Shown one piece after another: positions 17,450-28,309 of a DNA stretch of 64,000 nucleotides. The notes under the pieces are model-generated. The model did no database searches. It had not been told where the DNA came from and saw only the letters and a list, made by a program, of their open reading frames with translations. Numbering within the stretch: position 1 is the first letter of the stretch; each line of letters begins with the position of its first letter. A program made the position numbers and the translations under genes. Origin of the DNA: Strigamia acuminata (Eukaryota; Arthropoda; Chilopoda; Geophilomorpha; Linotaeniidae). Location: positions 5,645,087 through 5,709,086 of the forward strand of contig OX442314.1 of NCBI GenBank assembly GCA_949358305.1. Direction: 5' to 3'.

Positions 17450-18220
17450 AACCTCGACTCAGGAGCGACACGACACATGACGGCAAGTTGGGATTTCTTC
17501 GAGACGTTTACGGCCAACGACGGAAGTCGCAAAGTAACGCTAGCCGACGGTCGAAAAATTTCCATTATGGGGAGCGGAAACGTGCGGTTAACGACGGACG
17601 ATGCGGATCTGGTTGCGAAGGACGTGCTGTATATTCCCGATTTGTGCGACAACCTGATTTCGGTGCCGAGACTAGACGAGGCAGAGCTACGAATTGTTTT
17701 TGGAGGCGGAATGTGCTCGATTTCATGCGGGGATCGAGTGATCATGACCGCGACGAAGATAGGCGACGTGTATCGATTAAATGTAGAGACCGTAGTAAAT
17801 GAGAGCATGGCTACACACTCGAAAACGCAAGAAGGTGCCATGTGTGCATTCGTAACTAAGAACGAAGGAGCAGTTACGGAGGAAATGCAGCCACAAAATA
17901 GCGGAGCGGACGACGATGAAGTACGTAGCGACGTAGATGACACGTGGAGCATGGACGACCGTACGAAGAGCGACTTGGACGAGAAGAGTGCCCAACTTGA
18001 TGCAAAACTCGCGGCACTCGATGCGAAATTGGCCAAAGTTGATGTGAAACTGGGCGAACTTGATGCGAGAGAAGCGAGACTGGATGCCAAAGTGGCTGAA
18101 ATTAATAATATATTTGATAGGTTTGACGCAAGCAAGAAAATCGAGCAGTGTGAAATCGTGTCATGCGGAGAAGCGCAACACAACGGGCACGAGAAGGAAT
18201 TGAGAGAAGGGCAAAATTGA
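17450..18220 (+). CDS. Copia-type protease followed by an unusual heptad-repeat tail
   Basis: In frame with gag after the TGA. It opens with the aspartic protease motif DSGATRHMT, then SWDFFETF, LADGRKISIMGSG, DVLYIPDLCDNLISV and GDVYRLN, the usual copia protease. Copia polyproteins then continue into integrase, RT and RNase H; here none follows. Instead an acidic linker leads to a coiled coil built on repeated LDAKLA-type heptads (about 18000-18110), ending at TGA 18218-18220. The element is thus gag-protease only and would depend on another copia for integration and reverse transcription. Confidence 0.7.
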   Translation, partial: NLDSGATRHMTASWDFFETFTANDGSRKVTLADGRKISIMGSGNVRLTTDDADLVAKDVLYIPDLCDNLISVPRLDEAELRIVFGGGMCSISCGDRVIMTATKIGDVYRLNVETVVNESMATHSKTQEGAMCAFVTKNEGAVTEEMQPQNSGADDDEVRSDVDDTWSMDDRTKSDLDEKSAQLDAKLAALDAKLAKVDVKLGELDAREARLDAKVAEINNIFDRFDASKKIEQCEIVSCGEAQHNGHEKELREGQN

Positions 18221-18468
18221 GAAGAATCGAGGTCGAGTGGTTTTGGCTAATAATATCTGAGCGTGGATTGTGTTTTTGAAATTGTTTAATCGTATTGATG
18301 GAGTTTTGTTTACAAGTGTGATATGTTTTAAATAAGTGTATTTTATTGATTTTTCTTTTTGCTATATTACAAGTGTATTTTTGAATTTGTTTGTGTTTAA
18401 TTTGACATTACATTTTAAGGGATTTATTTTTGAGTTTTACACATTGATCAGGTGAAGAAGGTGTGTGT

Positions 18469-18674
18469 TGTTATTTTGTGTCACCTGGTCCAATGTATTC
18501 CAAATCTCGTGTAAGGGTCTCCCACCACCAGGGGGAGTTGTATGTATCACTGACCGATCACGTGACTTCCGGTTACGTTGTGGGGACGTGGAGATCGTTG
18601 AAATAACGTGCGAGCTGAATAAACGAAGTATATCAGCAACAATCAATGCCATCTCCTCTCATTTAACAACAACA
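18469..18674 (+). repeat. 3' LTR of copia-like element (206 bp)
   Basis: Runs from TGTTATTTTGTGTCACCTGG to TTTAACAACAACA, preceded by a purine-rich tract at about 18450-18465. It pairs with the 5' LTR at 14392-14600. No target duplication is seen around the pair. Confidence 0.75.
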
Positions 18675-19373
18675 AACTTAACAGAAGTGGTTTTATTTTA
18701 CTAAGTTTGGGGGTCTTGAAAGTGAATTCAGAGAAAGCCCCCAGACACAACACATATTTCCCTGACAGATCTATTCATTGATGTTAGATGTTAGATTTAA
18801 CTAATAAAACATCCTAAAAAAATAATAAAACCACTAAAAACACCAAAATAACAACAAAAACACCAAAAATAATTTTTTTTAAATCAGTTGCGTCTTTGTA
18901 AGATGATGTTGCAGAAAACGGTTTCTTTGCCGTAGAAGGTTTCAAAACAATCGACGAGAACGAGCGATTGTTCAACCGACAAAAGATAAGGATAAACGAA
19001 AGAAACCGTATACAGGACACGAAGGAAATATTTTGCGAGGAAAACTGAGTGAAAACAATACAGCAACTCGGAACCAACAGAGGGGCGAGATGCGTTCTTC
19101 AAACGAGAAGGGCAAAATTGAGAAGAATCGAGGTCGAGTGGTTTTGGCTAATAATATCTGAGCGTGGATTGTGTTTTTGAAATTGAGATTGTGTTTTTGA
19201 AATTGGAGTTTTGTTTACAAGTGTGATATGTTTTAAATAAGTGTATTTTATTGATTTTTCTTTTTGCTATATTACAAGTGTATTTTTGAATTTGTTTGTG
19301 TTTAATTTGACATTACATTTTAAGGGATTTATTTTTGAGTTTTACACATTGATCAGGTGAAGAAGGTGTGTGT

Positions 19374-19579
19374 TGTTATTTTGTGTCACCTGGTCCAATG
19401 TATTCCAAATCTCGTGTAAGGGTCTCCCACCACCAGGGGGAGTTGTATGTATCACTGACCGATCACGTGACTTCCGGTTACGTTGTGGGGACGTGGAGAT
19501 CGTTGAAATAACGTGCGAGCTGAATAAACGAAGTATATCAGCAACAATCAATGCCATCTCCTCTCATTTAACAACAACA
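19374..19579 (+). repeat. Second copy of the copia 3' LTR
   Basis: Same sequence as 18469-18674, carried in unit 2 of the tandem triplication. Confidence 0.85.
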
Positions 19580-20274
19580 AACTTAACAGAAGTGGTTTTA
19601 TTTTACTAAGTTTGGGGGTCTTGAAAGTGAATTCAGAGAAAGCCCCCAGACACAACACATATTTCCCTGACAGATCTATTCATTGATGTTAGATGTTAGA
19701 TTTAACTAATAAAACATCCTAAAAAAATAATAAAACCACTAAAAACACCAAAATAACAACAAAAACACCAAAAATAATTTTTTTTAAATCAGTTGCGTCT
19801 TTGTAAGATGATGTTGCAGAAAACGGTTTCTTTGCCGTAGAAGGTTTCAAAACAATCGACGAGAACGAGCGATTGTTCAACCGACAAAAGATAAGGATAA
19901 ACGAAAGAAACCGTATACAGGACACGAAGGAAATATTTTGCGAGGAAAACTGAGTGAAAACAATACAGCAACTCGGAACCAACAGAGGGGCGAGATGCGT
20001 TCTTCAAACGAGAAGGGCAAAATTGAGAAGAATCGAGGTCGAGTGGTTTTGGCTAATAATATCTGAGCGTGGATTGTGTTTTTGAAATTGTTTAATCGTA
20101 TTGATGGAGTTTTGTTTACAAGTGTGATATGTTTTAAATAAGTGTATTTTATTGATTTTTCTTTTTGCTATATTACAAGTGTATTTTTGAATTTGTTTGT
20201 GTTTAATTTGACATTACATTTTAAGGGATTTATTTTTGAGTTTTACACATTGATCAGGTGAAGAAGGTGTGTGT

Positions 20275-20480
20275 TGTTATTTTGTGTCACCTGGTCCAAT
20301 GTATTCCAAATCTCGTGTAAGGGTCTCCCACCACCAGGGGGAGTTGTATGTATCACTGACCGATCACGTGACTTCCGGTTACGTTGTGGGGACGTGGAGA
20401 TCGTTGAAATAACGTGCGAGCTGAATAAACGAAGTATATCAGCAACAATCAATGCCATCTCCTCTCATTTAACAACAACA
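20275..20480 (+). repeat. Third copy of the copia 3' LTR
   Basis: Same sequence as 18469-18674, carried in truncated unit 3. Confidence 0.85.
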
Positions 20481-20762
20481 AACTTAACAGAAGTGGTTTT
20501 ATTTTACTAAGTTTGGGGGTCTTGAAAGTGAATTCAGAGAAAGCCCCCAGACACAACACATATTTCCCTGACAGATCTATTCATTGATGTTAGATGTTAG
20601 ATTTAACTAATAAAACATCCTAAAAAAATAATAAAACCACTAAAAACACCAAAATAACAACAAAAACACCAAAAATAATTTTTTTTAAATCAGTTGCGTC
20701 TTTGTAAGATGATGTTGCAGAAAACGGTTTCTTTGCCGTAGAAGGTTTCAAAACAATCGACG

Positions 20763-21158
20763 GGGATGGAGCGGACTGCTACGTTTCTGCATTAGTACGG
20801 ATGGGAAAGGAGTTAGAAACAAGAGTTTGCGAGGTAAGGATTACAGCCTGTGGAGATGCGGTAGAAGAGACATGGATAAGGAGGGTATATCAACACAAAA
20901 GTCCGTTATAATTGAAAACTAAGTGTTCATCTTTCTCGAGCATTTTGGTATAAGCTCAATATCTGTTACTATTGCCTGCATTTTTCTTATTTCAAACTAG
21001 CATGAAATAAATGACTTAATAATCGTCGCGTATAGAGTTGCAATGGGGGAATAAAACATTACAGTAAACAGGAGAGAAGAGACAAGTCTAAACTCAGCTG
21101 TGGTCTGGCCCAAAATACAGAAAATACAGCTGTATAATGCAAAAAATATGTCAAAATA
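20763..21158. other. Unassigned, with ENaC upstream duplication at the right
   Basis: 20763-20900 is GC-richer, with no ORF I recognise. From about 20998 the sequence (ATAAATGACTTAATAATCGTCG, AACTCAGCTGTGGTCTGGCCC) parallels 22372-22500, the region just 5' of gene B exon 1. Confidence 0.5.
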
Positions 21159-21252
21159 TGTCAAGATTAAGAATACGACGTAACGAAATTCAGCTCGTGA
21201 TAAAAGTTGACGCCAACAAACCGAACTGCAATGGGTGCATAACTTATTAACT
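21159..21252 (+). pseudogene. Relic of DEG/ENaC exon 1
   Basis: Reads MSRLRIRRNEIQLVIK then DANKPNC, matching the start of gene B exon 1 (MRRLRKLRTKIQLLIK, DANKPKC). It breaks off after about 27 codons at a TAA, before TM1. It is a truncated tandem duplicate, separated from gene B by a solo LTR. Confidence 0.65.
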
Positions 21253-21343
21253 TAGACTGAAGCACACCACTGAATGATGTTAGATTTGCGGGAGGGTTTA
21301 GCTCACTCTTGTATCAATCGACTATGACTTTTCATTTGGTCCC

Positions 21344-22166
21344 TGTAAGTTGTGGTGACCCCGGGATAGTGCCACCCCTCCGCTGAGTAGGACGGTGAGG
21401 CACCCCGGGGTTCACCCAGCTGCAGAGGCCATTACCCTTTCTTTGTGTGCAGTTTTGGCCTCTTCCCAGAAAAGGCAAGTGCCTATGGCGATAGAGCAAC
21501 AGGTGGGGCGCCACCATTGGCTGTCCTCACCCCAACCCAAATGTATAAAACCAAAGAGTTCCCGCCTCCGGTTAGAGCAGCACACCAAACACAACAAAAA
21601 CAAAAACACTCACCATCAGGCCTACTACATCCTAGTTAGGAGTGATTGAGGAATCTCTGTCCAGGTATAACTTGTAACTCTCCCCGACTTTACAAGCAGG
21701 CAATTCCCACGAAAGTGCAGGAATAGTCATTGTAGAGTTGTATTCAGCTAGCTAGGAAGCTATCTTCAACTGTCCCAATCCGAGTGCCTCGTGTTGTAAG
21801 AAGTAACGCTCTGCAGCACTTAATATTACCCCCCTAGATGACAGGCACGGATAGAAGACTCTGCGGAGCATTCCACAGCGTCTGAACGACGAATCCGAGA
21901 AGAACAACAGCGTAACCGAGACGACACCATTGTTCCAGCGGCCACGGAAAACTCGAGGCGCCATCTTAAAAAATCCATTGTTCGACTTAGTCTCGAAGTG
22001 AACATTATAACTAACAACTCATATTGCAAGGCCTAGCCCCCTTTTAATAAACCAGTTTATTCATTACATTTATCGTGTAATTATTTGAGTAGCAAAAACG
22101 ATCACAGGTACTGTAAGTAAGAGAAACCATGTAGAAATATCTCTCAATACCAACAAAGGATGCGAC
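21344..22166 (+). repeat. Solo LTR related to the left-edge element (823 bp)
   Basis: Begins TGTAAGTTGTGGTGACCCC and ends AAAGGATGCGACA. It has a TATA box GTATAAAA at 21543-21550 and AATAAA near 22045. It shares blocks with the LTR at 2287-3112 in the other orientation. No primer site follows (AAGTCAAGTGAC), so no internal region is present. No target duplication found. Confidence 0.65.
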
Positions 22167-22516
22167 AAAGTCAAGTGACTTCTGGAATCGTCAACTTTGC
22201 CCAAGTAGACGAGATTGTACTTTATAGGTCATTGGGTGTGGACCGTGACCGATAAACATTCTCAGATCAAAATTGACAGTAAAGCGAACAATATTGCCAT
22301 AAATAATTAAACACGATTAAAAATGCAATTATCTCCCAACGTCTAAATTATATAGTCAAGTTAGCAAGAAATAATTGAATCAATAATCGTCATGGAAAAA
22401 GTTACCATGGGAAAAAGACGTTATAGTAAACAGAAGCAAAGAGACAAGTTTGAACTCAGCTGTGGTCTAGCCCAGAATACAGAAAATACAGCTGTTAAAA
22501 GCAAAAAAAGTACTTG

Positions 22517-22975
22517 ATGGGAAGAAATATGCGAAGATTAAGAAAACTACGTACAAAAATTCAACTCCTGATAAAAGATGACGCCAACAAACCGAAATGC
22601 AGTTTAATTGGGCTGGATGATTTCGTAAACAGTAGAAAACATTGGAGCAGACGTCATACACTTTGGCTAATTTTGCTCCTATTTTGCACATGCATGCTCA
22701 CTTATCAGACATATGATCGAGTAATGCATTACTTAAGTTATCCAACAGCTGTTGATGTAAAGAGCAAATCGGAAGATATTGTGTTACCAAACTTAATGAT
22801 CTGTAGTGGTAACACAAAAGAAATGGCCAGACTTTGGAATAAAACTGATGACCATACAAGCCCTTATGAATGTTCAAACATGGTCAAACAACTGATGGCA
22901 ATTCCAACTTACAATATGGATGAACTTTGGAAAGCGACCAATTTGACCAAAGAGATAGTCAGCGTAAAAATGAAG
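22517..22975 (+). CDS. DEG/ENaC gene B, first exon (TM1)
   Basis: Starts at ATG 22517 (MGRNMRRLRKLRTK); the upstream TTG is not needed. A basic cytoplasmic N-terminus of about 50 residues, with DDFVNSRKHWSRR before TM1, is followed by TM1 (HTLWLILLLFCTCMLTYQTY) and the extracellular LPNLMICSGN, the family's FPxxTIC position. TYNMDELWKATN aligns with LSLDEIWEKLN of the bridging exon. The exon is 153 codons, ending ATGAAG before donor GTAAAA (phase 0). Sodium channel subunit, plasma membrane. Confidence 0.75.
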
Positions 22976-23027
22976 GTAAAAAATATAAATAATCTTTTAC
23001 ATAAAAAGTCCTAATTTAATTTTCCAG

Positions 23028-23100
23028 GGATTCTCAAACCAAACGGTTGTTCTTACGGAAACTGACACTGCATTTGGAATATGCTCAACATTTCAATTTC
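23028..23100 (+). CDS. DEG/ENaC gene B, second exon
   Basis: A 73-nt exon from acceptor AATTTTCCAG to donor GTAATT. It encodes GFSNQTVVLTETDTAFGICS then TFQF, with the FGxC block of the family. It starts in phase 0 and ends in phase 1, exactly like the exons at 4134-4218 and 58511-58595. Donor choice rests on that phase match, since the frame stays open a little further. Confidence 0.6.
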
Positions 23101-23477
23101 GTAATTATAAAGAAAAAATATACTGTACAGTATACATGATGTTTACTTGATCATACAAATATGATTTATTGGTCTACTGTAGCTGTAGCAACTAGCAAAT
23201 CATTTAATCGGAAATTATTGACAGCAAATATTGAAAAAACTGATGACTCCGTATGCCCTATAGCTCCGTACCTAGTAGGCTAATCTTACTAAATTATTTG
23301 TAATGTATCAGAAAATGCAATTTTTCTTATTTACTGTATTTCTTCGATTACGAATCGTACTAGAATTATTCCAGGCAATTTTTCAAATGAATTTTAATTT
23401 TTTTAAACATATTTTAATGTAATAAACGTAGAAAGAACGTTGGAGGAGATTGCATTAGTGCTAAGTTCGTACATTTC
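23101..23477. other. Gene B intron, no feature
   Basis: AT-rich. An exon in phase 1 to phase 0 is expected somewhere between 23100 and 24742 but was not recognised. Confidence 0.35.
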
Positions 23478-24490
23478 TGACCGTTTGGCCACCCTAGTGG
23501 CCTACGTCACTCCACACACCGCCAGGCAGCCCCAAGCCGTCCCCTTCTTGGAGGAGTGGACCGGCCTAGCAGGGGAAGTACAGAGCAGAGTGGTGTGGTG
23601 AGAGAGAGACGTTGCTGAGGGAGCCAAGAATGAAGATGTGCCAGGACCCTAACAATGGCAGAGACAACTGTCGACTCTGCTCCTCTCACCACTCACCACT
23701 GTGACGCTCAGTGGCAGGCTGAGATGACTGCTGCAGTGGCTACATGGGTCGTACGGGTAAGTACGGCAGTGTTCGTCCGAGGTGTCCGACCACGTCACCC
23801 ATGGGGCTTGCGCCCTGTGTGTGACGGGTCTGTCACCGGTGCAGCGTGCCTAGTAGGCATGAGAACGAGACCAAATTTTCTGGTCCCGACCCGTCCAGAG
23901 TCCCAAAAATTTGAAATTTTCGGGTACCGACCCGTCCCGAATCCCGAAAATTTCCATTTTTCAGATACCAAACCCTTCCGAATCCCGATAATTTCAAATT
24001 TTTGGTCCCGACCAGTCCCGAATCCCAAAAATTTCAAATTTTTGGGTCCCGACCAGTCCCATGTTCCTAAATTTTTTTTTTTGTTTCTTTATGTTCTTGT
24101 ATGTTTTTTTTTATTTTATTTTTTTTGTTTTTTTTTATGTTTTTTTTAATGATTTTTAATGTTTTTTTATGTTTCTTTATGTTTATTTTTATTTTTATGA
24201 AAGTCAGCCAGTCCCATTCCGTCCCGTGTCTCAAATTTTCTGGTCCCGTCCCGTCCCGAATCCCGTAATGTTATAATTTTCTGGTCCCGATCCGTCCCGT
24301 ATCCTGCTACGGGACCGGGACCGGGACAGGGACTGGGACTATCCCGGTCCCGTTCTCATGCCTAGTGTCTAGCGGCACCGCACAGTGAGATAGGTGACCC
24401 AACCCCTAGATAACGATTAAAGACCAAAACCCAACAATCTGAGTCCCTGTCTCGTTCTTACGTGAGATATGCGTCCCATCCCATGTGGTA
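23478..24490 (+). repeat. LTR-like dispersed repeat, interrupted by a hAT-type MITE
   Basis: Shares GTTTGGCCACCCTAGTGGCC, CACTGTGACGCTCAGTGG and GGGTCGTACGGGTAAGTAC with 10336-10780. Its right end AACAATCTGAGTCCCTGTCT matches 62330-62350. Together the three copies outline a family with a TG start. The middle is displaced by the 511-bp element at 23854-24364. Confidence 0.5.
23854..24364. mobile_element. hAT-type MITE (511 bp)
   Basis: Ends are inverted repeats TAGGCATGAGAACG...CGTTCTCATGCCTA. The flanking 8-mers GTGCCTAG (23846-23853) and GTGTCTAG (24365-24372) are a duplication with one difference. The interior is made of GGTCCCGACCCGTCCCGAATCC / AAAATTT repeats in both orientations plus a T-rich stretch (24070-24190). 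No transposase. Confidence 0.8.
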
Positions 24491-24742
24491 AATCCCCAAC
24501 TATGTGGGCAGGACCATATCCAGTCACACATTATAGAAATGTACAAAAAAAATTGAACAAAAAAACATGGTTTTGAATAAAAGCCAAAGGTCTTATTCGA
24601 AGAAATATACGGTATTTATTTTTTCGTATTTATTTATTTTTTCCCATTTATATTTTCTAATTTATTTGTTTTCTTATTTGTTTATGTTTTCTTATTCCGT
24701 TTATTTTTTCTTAATTATTGTATTTTTTCAATTATCATCTAG

Positions 24743-24835
24743 TTCTACATGTCATTTTACGATTTTGGAAGAATTCTATACGTGACAACACAGAACCTTG
24801 GTGAAATATTAAAAATAAATTTAGGGTTTGACAAA
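24743..24835 (+). CDS. Candidate DEG/ENaC gene B ectodomain exon
   Basis: A 93-nt open segment between acceptor CAATTATCATCTAG and donor GTAAAT, reading FYMSFYDFGRILYVTTQN then LGEILKINLGFDK. It keeps phase 0 at both ends, compatible with the next exon at 24901. The sequence is plausible for the ectodomain palm/finger but carries no diagnostic motif; it could be chance. Confidence 0.35.
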
Positions 24836-24900
24836 GTAAATTTTAAATTTTAAATTAAATTTATAAAGTAATATCTTATTTATTACTTATTATATTTTAG

Positions 24901-25007
24901 TTCATCTTTCTTAATTCACTTATGAGTTCATGCTCCAGTGAAAACGAATACAAAAAATGCTATCATGGATGCTTAATGAAAAAATTTAAAAAACACCTGA
25001 CTTGCAG
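24901..25007 (+). CDS. DEG/ENaC gene B, cysteine-rich ectodomain exon
   Basis: A 107-nt exon from acceptor TTATATTTTAG to donor GTAAGA. It encodes FIFLNSLMSSCSSENEYKK then CYHGCLMKKFKKHLTCR, matching the gene A exon at 11480 (PCEENKTAYLACKKACMKNN). It ends in phase 2, as the bridging exon at 57668 requires. The intron that follows would run about 32.7 kb to that exon. Confidence 0.65.
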
Positions 25008-25199
25008 GTAAGAATGATGAATTGATGATATACAGTGGTGGAAAAAAGTTTGAGACCACGACAGGTTTTTTGGTTGCAAATCACATTTTGACTTGAAAAT
25101 TTATTTACTGGTTTATATCATGACAATTAAGCATTGTTTAAAATTTTAAGACAGTAATTCAAATCAAATTTAAAAAATAAAAAAATTGGGTTTGTGCCG

Positions 25200-25630
25200 G
25201 TTCAAAAGTAGTATTACTAGATATCACGGGGGAATTATGAAGGTTTGCCGGGAAATCCGCATTCGTCAATGCTCCGAATCGCCACTAGATGGCGCGATCG
25301 CAATTTAGCGGTAAATTCGAATTACGAATAAGAAAATGTGTAAATAAATATAAAACTATATTTATTCGAGGATGCAAAGATCAGATAACATTAATATAAA
25401 TATACTGTATATTAATGTTTATTATTGTTGAAATACAATTAATCTCCATTTCGGTAGAAAAGGAGATTTAGCGAATCAATCAATCAATTGATCGATCTGA
25501 TTGGTGGAACCCATTTCCGGTCCTGGGTATCCAGTTCCGGTGTTGATGAGGATTAGCATAATCCGAATTATGCTCCTCTGTATCCACTTCCGGTAATACA
25601 GGATTGGTGGAAGTTAATCTGGACAGGGTA
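25200..25630. other. Non-coding, unassigned
   Basis: No ORF. Contains several TTCCGGT motifs (25520-25600) in a short repeated pattern (CCATTTCCGGTCCTGG, CCAGTTCCGGTG, CCACTTCCGGTAA). Confidence 0.35.
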
Positions 25631-25632
25631 TA

Positions 25633-26374
25633 CAGGGTGTCCCAAAAGTCTGAACCACTCTAAATATTTCGTGAGCAATTGCATCTAGGCCAACTTTGAT
25701 GAAACGATCTTATATGAAGTTTGGTGAGAGCAATCCAATGATGTCATCAAATTTGACCTTGAAGGCCATTTTCAAGGTCATTCAGTTGCTAACTTCTAAA
25801 CCAATCAGGTTAGAGCAATATTTCCAATTAGACAGTTGTAGAGCATAACCTAATTAGTCTAGAACTGTTCTTAAAAAAGTTATCTCGTACTGAAAAGTTT
25901 TGAGAAAAAAGGTTTGAAATGTTAGTCAACTCAACTTTGTAACTCAACTTTGTAACCTAAAACTTTGAGGCAACTAAGCTAATCCTCAATTAGGACACTT
26001 TATTGGGTCATACTTGTAAGTAGAAGAGAGGAAACACAAAAGAAAGGAAATAATTTATTTTGGAAATACTTTCCACATGATAGTTTTAGGTTACAAAGCT
26101 GAGTAGACTAACATTTCAAACCTTTTTTTCCCAAAACTTTTCAGTAAAAGATAACTTTTTTAAGAACAGTTCTAGACTAATTAGGCCATGCTCTACAACT
26201 TTCTAATTGGAAAGTTTGCTCTAACCTGATTGGTTTAGAAGTTAGCAAGTGAATGACCTTGAAATGGATTGGATTGCTCTCACCCAACTTCCTATATGAT
26301 CGCTTTATCAAAGTTAGCCTAGATGCAAATGCTCACGAAATATTCAGGGTGGTTCAAACTTTTGGGACACCCTG
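25633..26374. mobile_element. Foldback MITE with mariner-like ends and TA duplication (742 bp)
   Basis: Ends are CAGGGTGTCCCAAAAGTCTG and its complement, each next to TA (25631-25632, 26375-26376). The two halves are inverted copies over most of their length: AATATTTCGTGAGCA, CTTATATGA.G..TTGGTGAGAG, AAGGTCATTC, GGTTAGAGC and AACTTTTTTAAGAACAGTTC appear on both sides. The centre is near 25960-26080. No ORF. Confidence 0.85.
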
Positions 26375-26424
26375 TATATATCCAAAAAACTGACCATTCT
26401 CTCTCTCTGGCATGATTTGGTTTT

Positions 26425-27202
26425 TTGGTATTTGGTGATGATGGTAAGGTGTTTTATGTATTTTCTTTTGGTTCAATTTTTTGGTTTCTTGTTGATTTGT
26501 TTACAAGAAATCGTTGCATGATTCTACAGAATCATGCAGTCGACCAATTGAAGGTGCAGGGCTGGATTCTAATGTTTCAGTTGGACGGTCTCGCCGAGGA
26601 GAACCTGCCTTCTGTGCAATTCAGTATTCTCCAGGCAGGACAGAGTGGTCATTTTCGGTATGAAAGCATCCTATTACCGCCGGTAACACTGAAGATTATG
26701 AGGATTGGTTCCATCACCTGATGGTGCCAAAATAGTCCGCAAGCAGTAACCATGAGTAGCACCAAGTGTTTGGTCAGCTGATTCTCATGATACTTTGGTG
26801 TCAAAGCAGTCAGTTTGTTACTAGTGCCGCGAAGGGCTAAACTGCTGTGCAGAGCCGTGAGCTATCGACTCCTGGGTATGTGGTACTGCCAATCACTAGA
26901 TGAACGACCGTGCTGCTATGCAGGGGACGCTTGATACCGTTCTGCATGGTAAGGCGATTCTATCGACAGCAACTGTGTGATTGCGACGGGAAGCCTAACC
27001 AGTATTACCTTTTACCAGCAAGCATTATTAACTTGAAAACAAGTTAAACAATTAAGCCAGAAGACTTAATTACGATACATTGAACTCAATGTTCGATTAC
27101 AAACCGAGCGGAAAAGACAATAAATTGGCGACAATTTATTAGCGAGACTTCTAGAGAAATCACAACGCTTTATGAATTAAATATAATTCATAATTGAAAT
27201 AC
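26425..27202. other. Unassigned; possible retroelement gag scrap
   Basis: A short frame near 26670-26735 reads AGNTEDYEDWFHHLM before a stop, reminiscent of gypsy-type gag, but too short to call. The rest (to 27202) has no recognised feature. Confidence 0.25.
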
Positions 27203-27374
27203 TAGGTGCATTCAAAGTCAAATGAATTATTTGACTGAAATGACTGATTTGACTGATTTGACTGATTTGACTTAACAGTCACAGGAAATGATGCAATTTA
27301 CATCATCAGATGATAATCAAAATTTGAAAAATCATAATCTGCTTATTTTTATGATTTTTTACAAGCTTTTCAAG

Positions 27375-27760
27375 ACTTTTCACCCAGTTTTTGACGATTT
27401 TTGACGATTTTTACACAGTTTTTGACGATTTTTACCGAGGCTTTCACGATTTTTACCCAGTTTGTCACAATTTTTACCCTTTTCACCCAGTTTTTCATGA
27501 TTTTTCACAATTTTTACCCTGTTTTTCACATTACATAATTTTTACCCAGTTTTTCATGATTTTACACGATTTTTACCCGGTTTTTCATTATTTTACACGA
27601 TTTTTACTTGGTTTTTCATTATTTTACACAATTTTTACCCAGTTTTTCACGATTTTACACGATATTTACCGAGTTTTTCACAATTTTTATCTTGTTTTTC
27701 ACAATTTTTTACGATTTTCACCCAGTTTTTCATGATTTTTCCCTAGTTTTTAATGATTTA
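27375..27760 (+). repeat. T-rich tandem repeat, about 26-30 bp unit
   Basis: Repeats of CACGATTTTTACCCAGTTTTT with variation. It gives spurious Phe/Tyr-rich ORFs. Confidence 0.8.
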
Positions 27761-28309
27761 TTTTATCCATTTTTACATATATAAAAAATATGTTTTAAAA
27801 TCTGTTAAAAAGCATGCATTTTTTTAAAAAAATATTTACTAAATAGCACTCATGTATTTTTTGATATTTACAGAAAAACATTCATTTATTTAAAAAATAT
27901 TAATTTAATATGTTCACAAAAAAATTAACTTACTTTAATATATTCACAAAAAAAACATATTTTATTTAATTAATTTAATTTAATTTAATTTAATCCAATA
28001 TATTTACTAAAAAGTTAACTCTTTATAAAAATAAAAATATTAATGTTGAAAAAGTACTATTTTCACTAAAAAAAAATCCACTGCCCAGTGGAAATGCTCA
28101 AAACATAAATTACATGCAAACGAGGTTCAATGTTTGCAGGTTAGTAGCGCTTTTATAATTAGGTTAGTAAAATGCTAACACAACACTAAGCTAGTTTACA
28201 ATAATATTCAATGAATAAATTCAAAAAAAAATTCAAAAAAAAATTTAAAAATTCAAATAAATCAAGAAAATCTTCAAAAATGATGTTTTCAAGAAGTTGA
28301 AAGGTTTGT

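Larger units (their letters stand above)
18204..20762 (+). repeat. Tandem triplication (about 901, 905 and 753 bp units)
   Basis: Three direct units start with GAGAAGGGCAAAATTGAGAAG at 18204, 19105 and 20010. Each covers the copia 3' UTR, a purine tract (AGGTGAAGAAGG), a 206-bp LTR and about 430 bp of downstream sequence. The third unit stops at 20762, where the shared CAATCGACG joins unrelated GGGATGGAG. Copies are nearly identical except for a small rearrangement near 19185 in unit 2, where a GATTGTGTTTTTGAAATT stretch is repeated. Segments after each LTR lack a primer site, so this is genomic tandem duplication. Confidence 0.9.

Noticed and set aside
17422-18183. 253-codon Ser-rich minus-strand ORF
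   Set aside because: Mirror of the copia protease and heptad repeats; repetitive serine content is a translation artefact.
18675-19373. LTR-internal-LTR tandem retroelement (shared LTR)
   Set aside because: The sequence after each LTR copy lacks a primer site and gag; the unit includes flank, so it is a genomic tandem duplication.
23655-24149. 164-codon ORF
   Set aside because: Crosses the border of the LTR-like repeat and the MITE and ends in poly-T encoded Phe/Leu; not a protein.
27391-27735. 114-codon Phe/Tyr-rich ORF
   Set aside because: Product of a T-rich tandem repeat.
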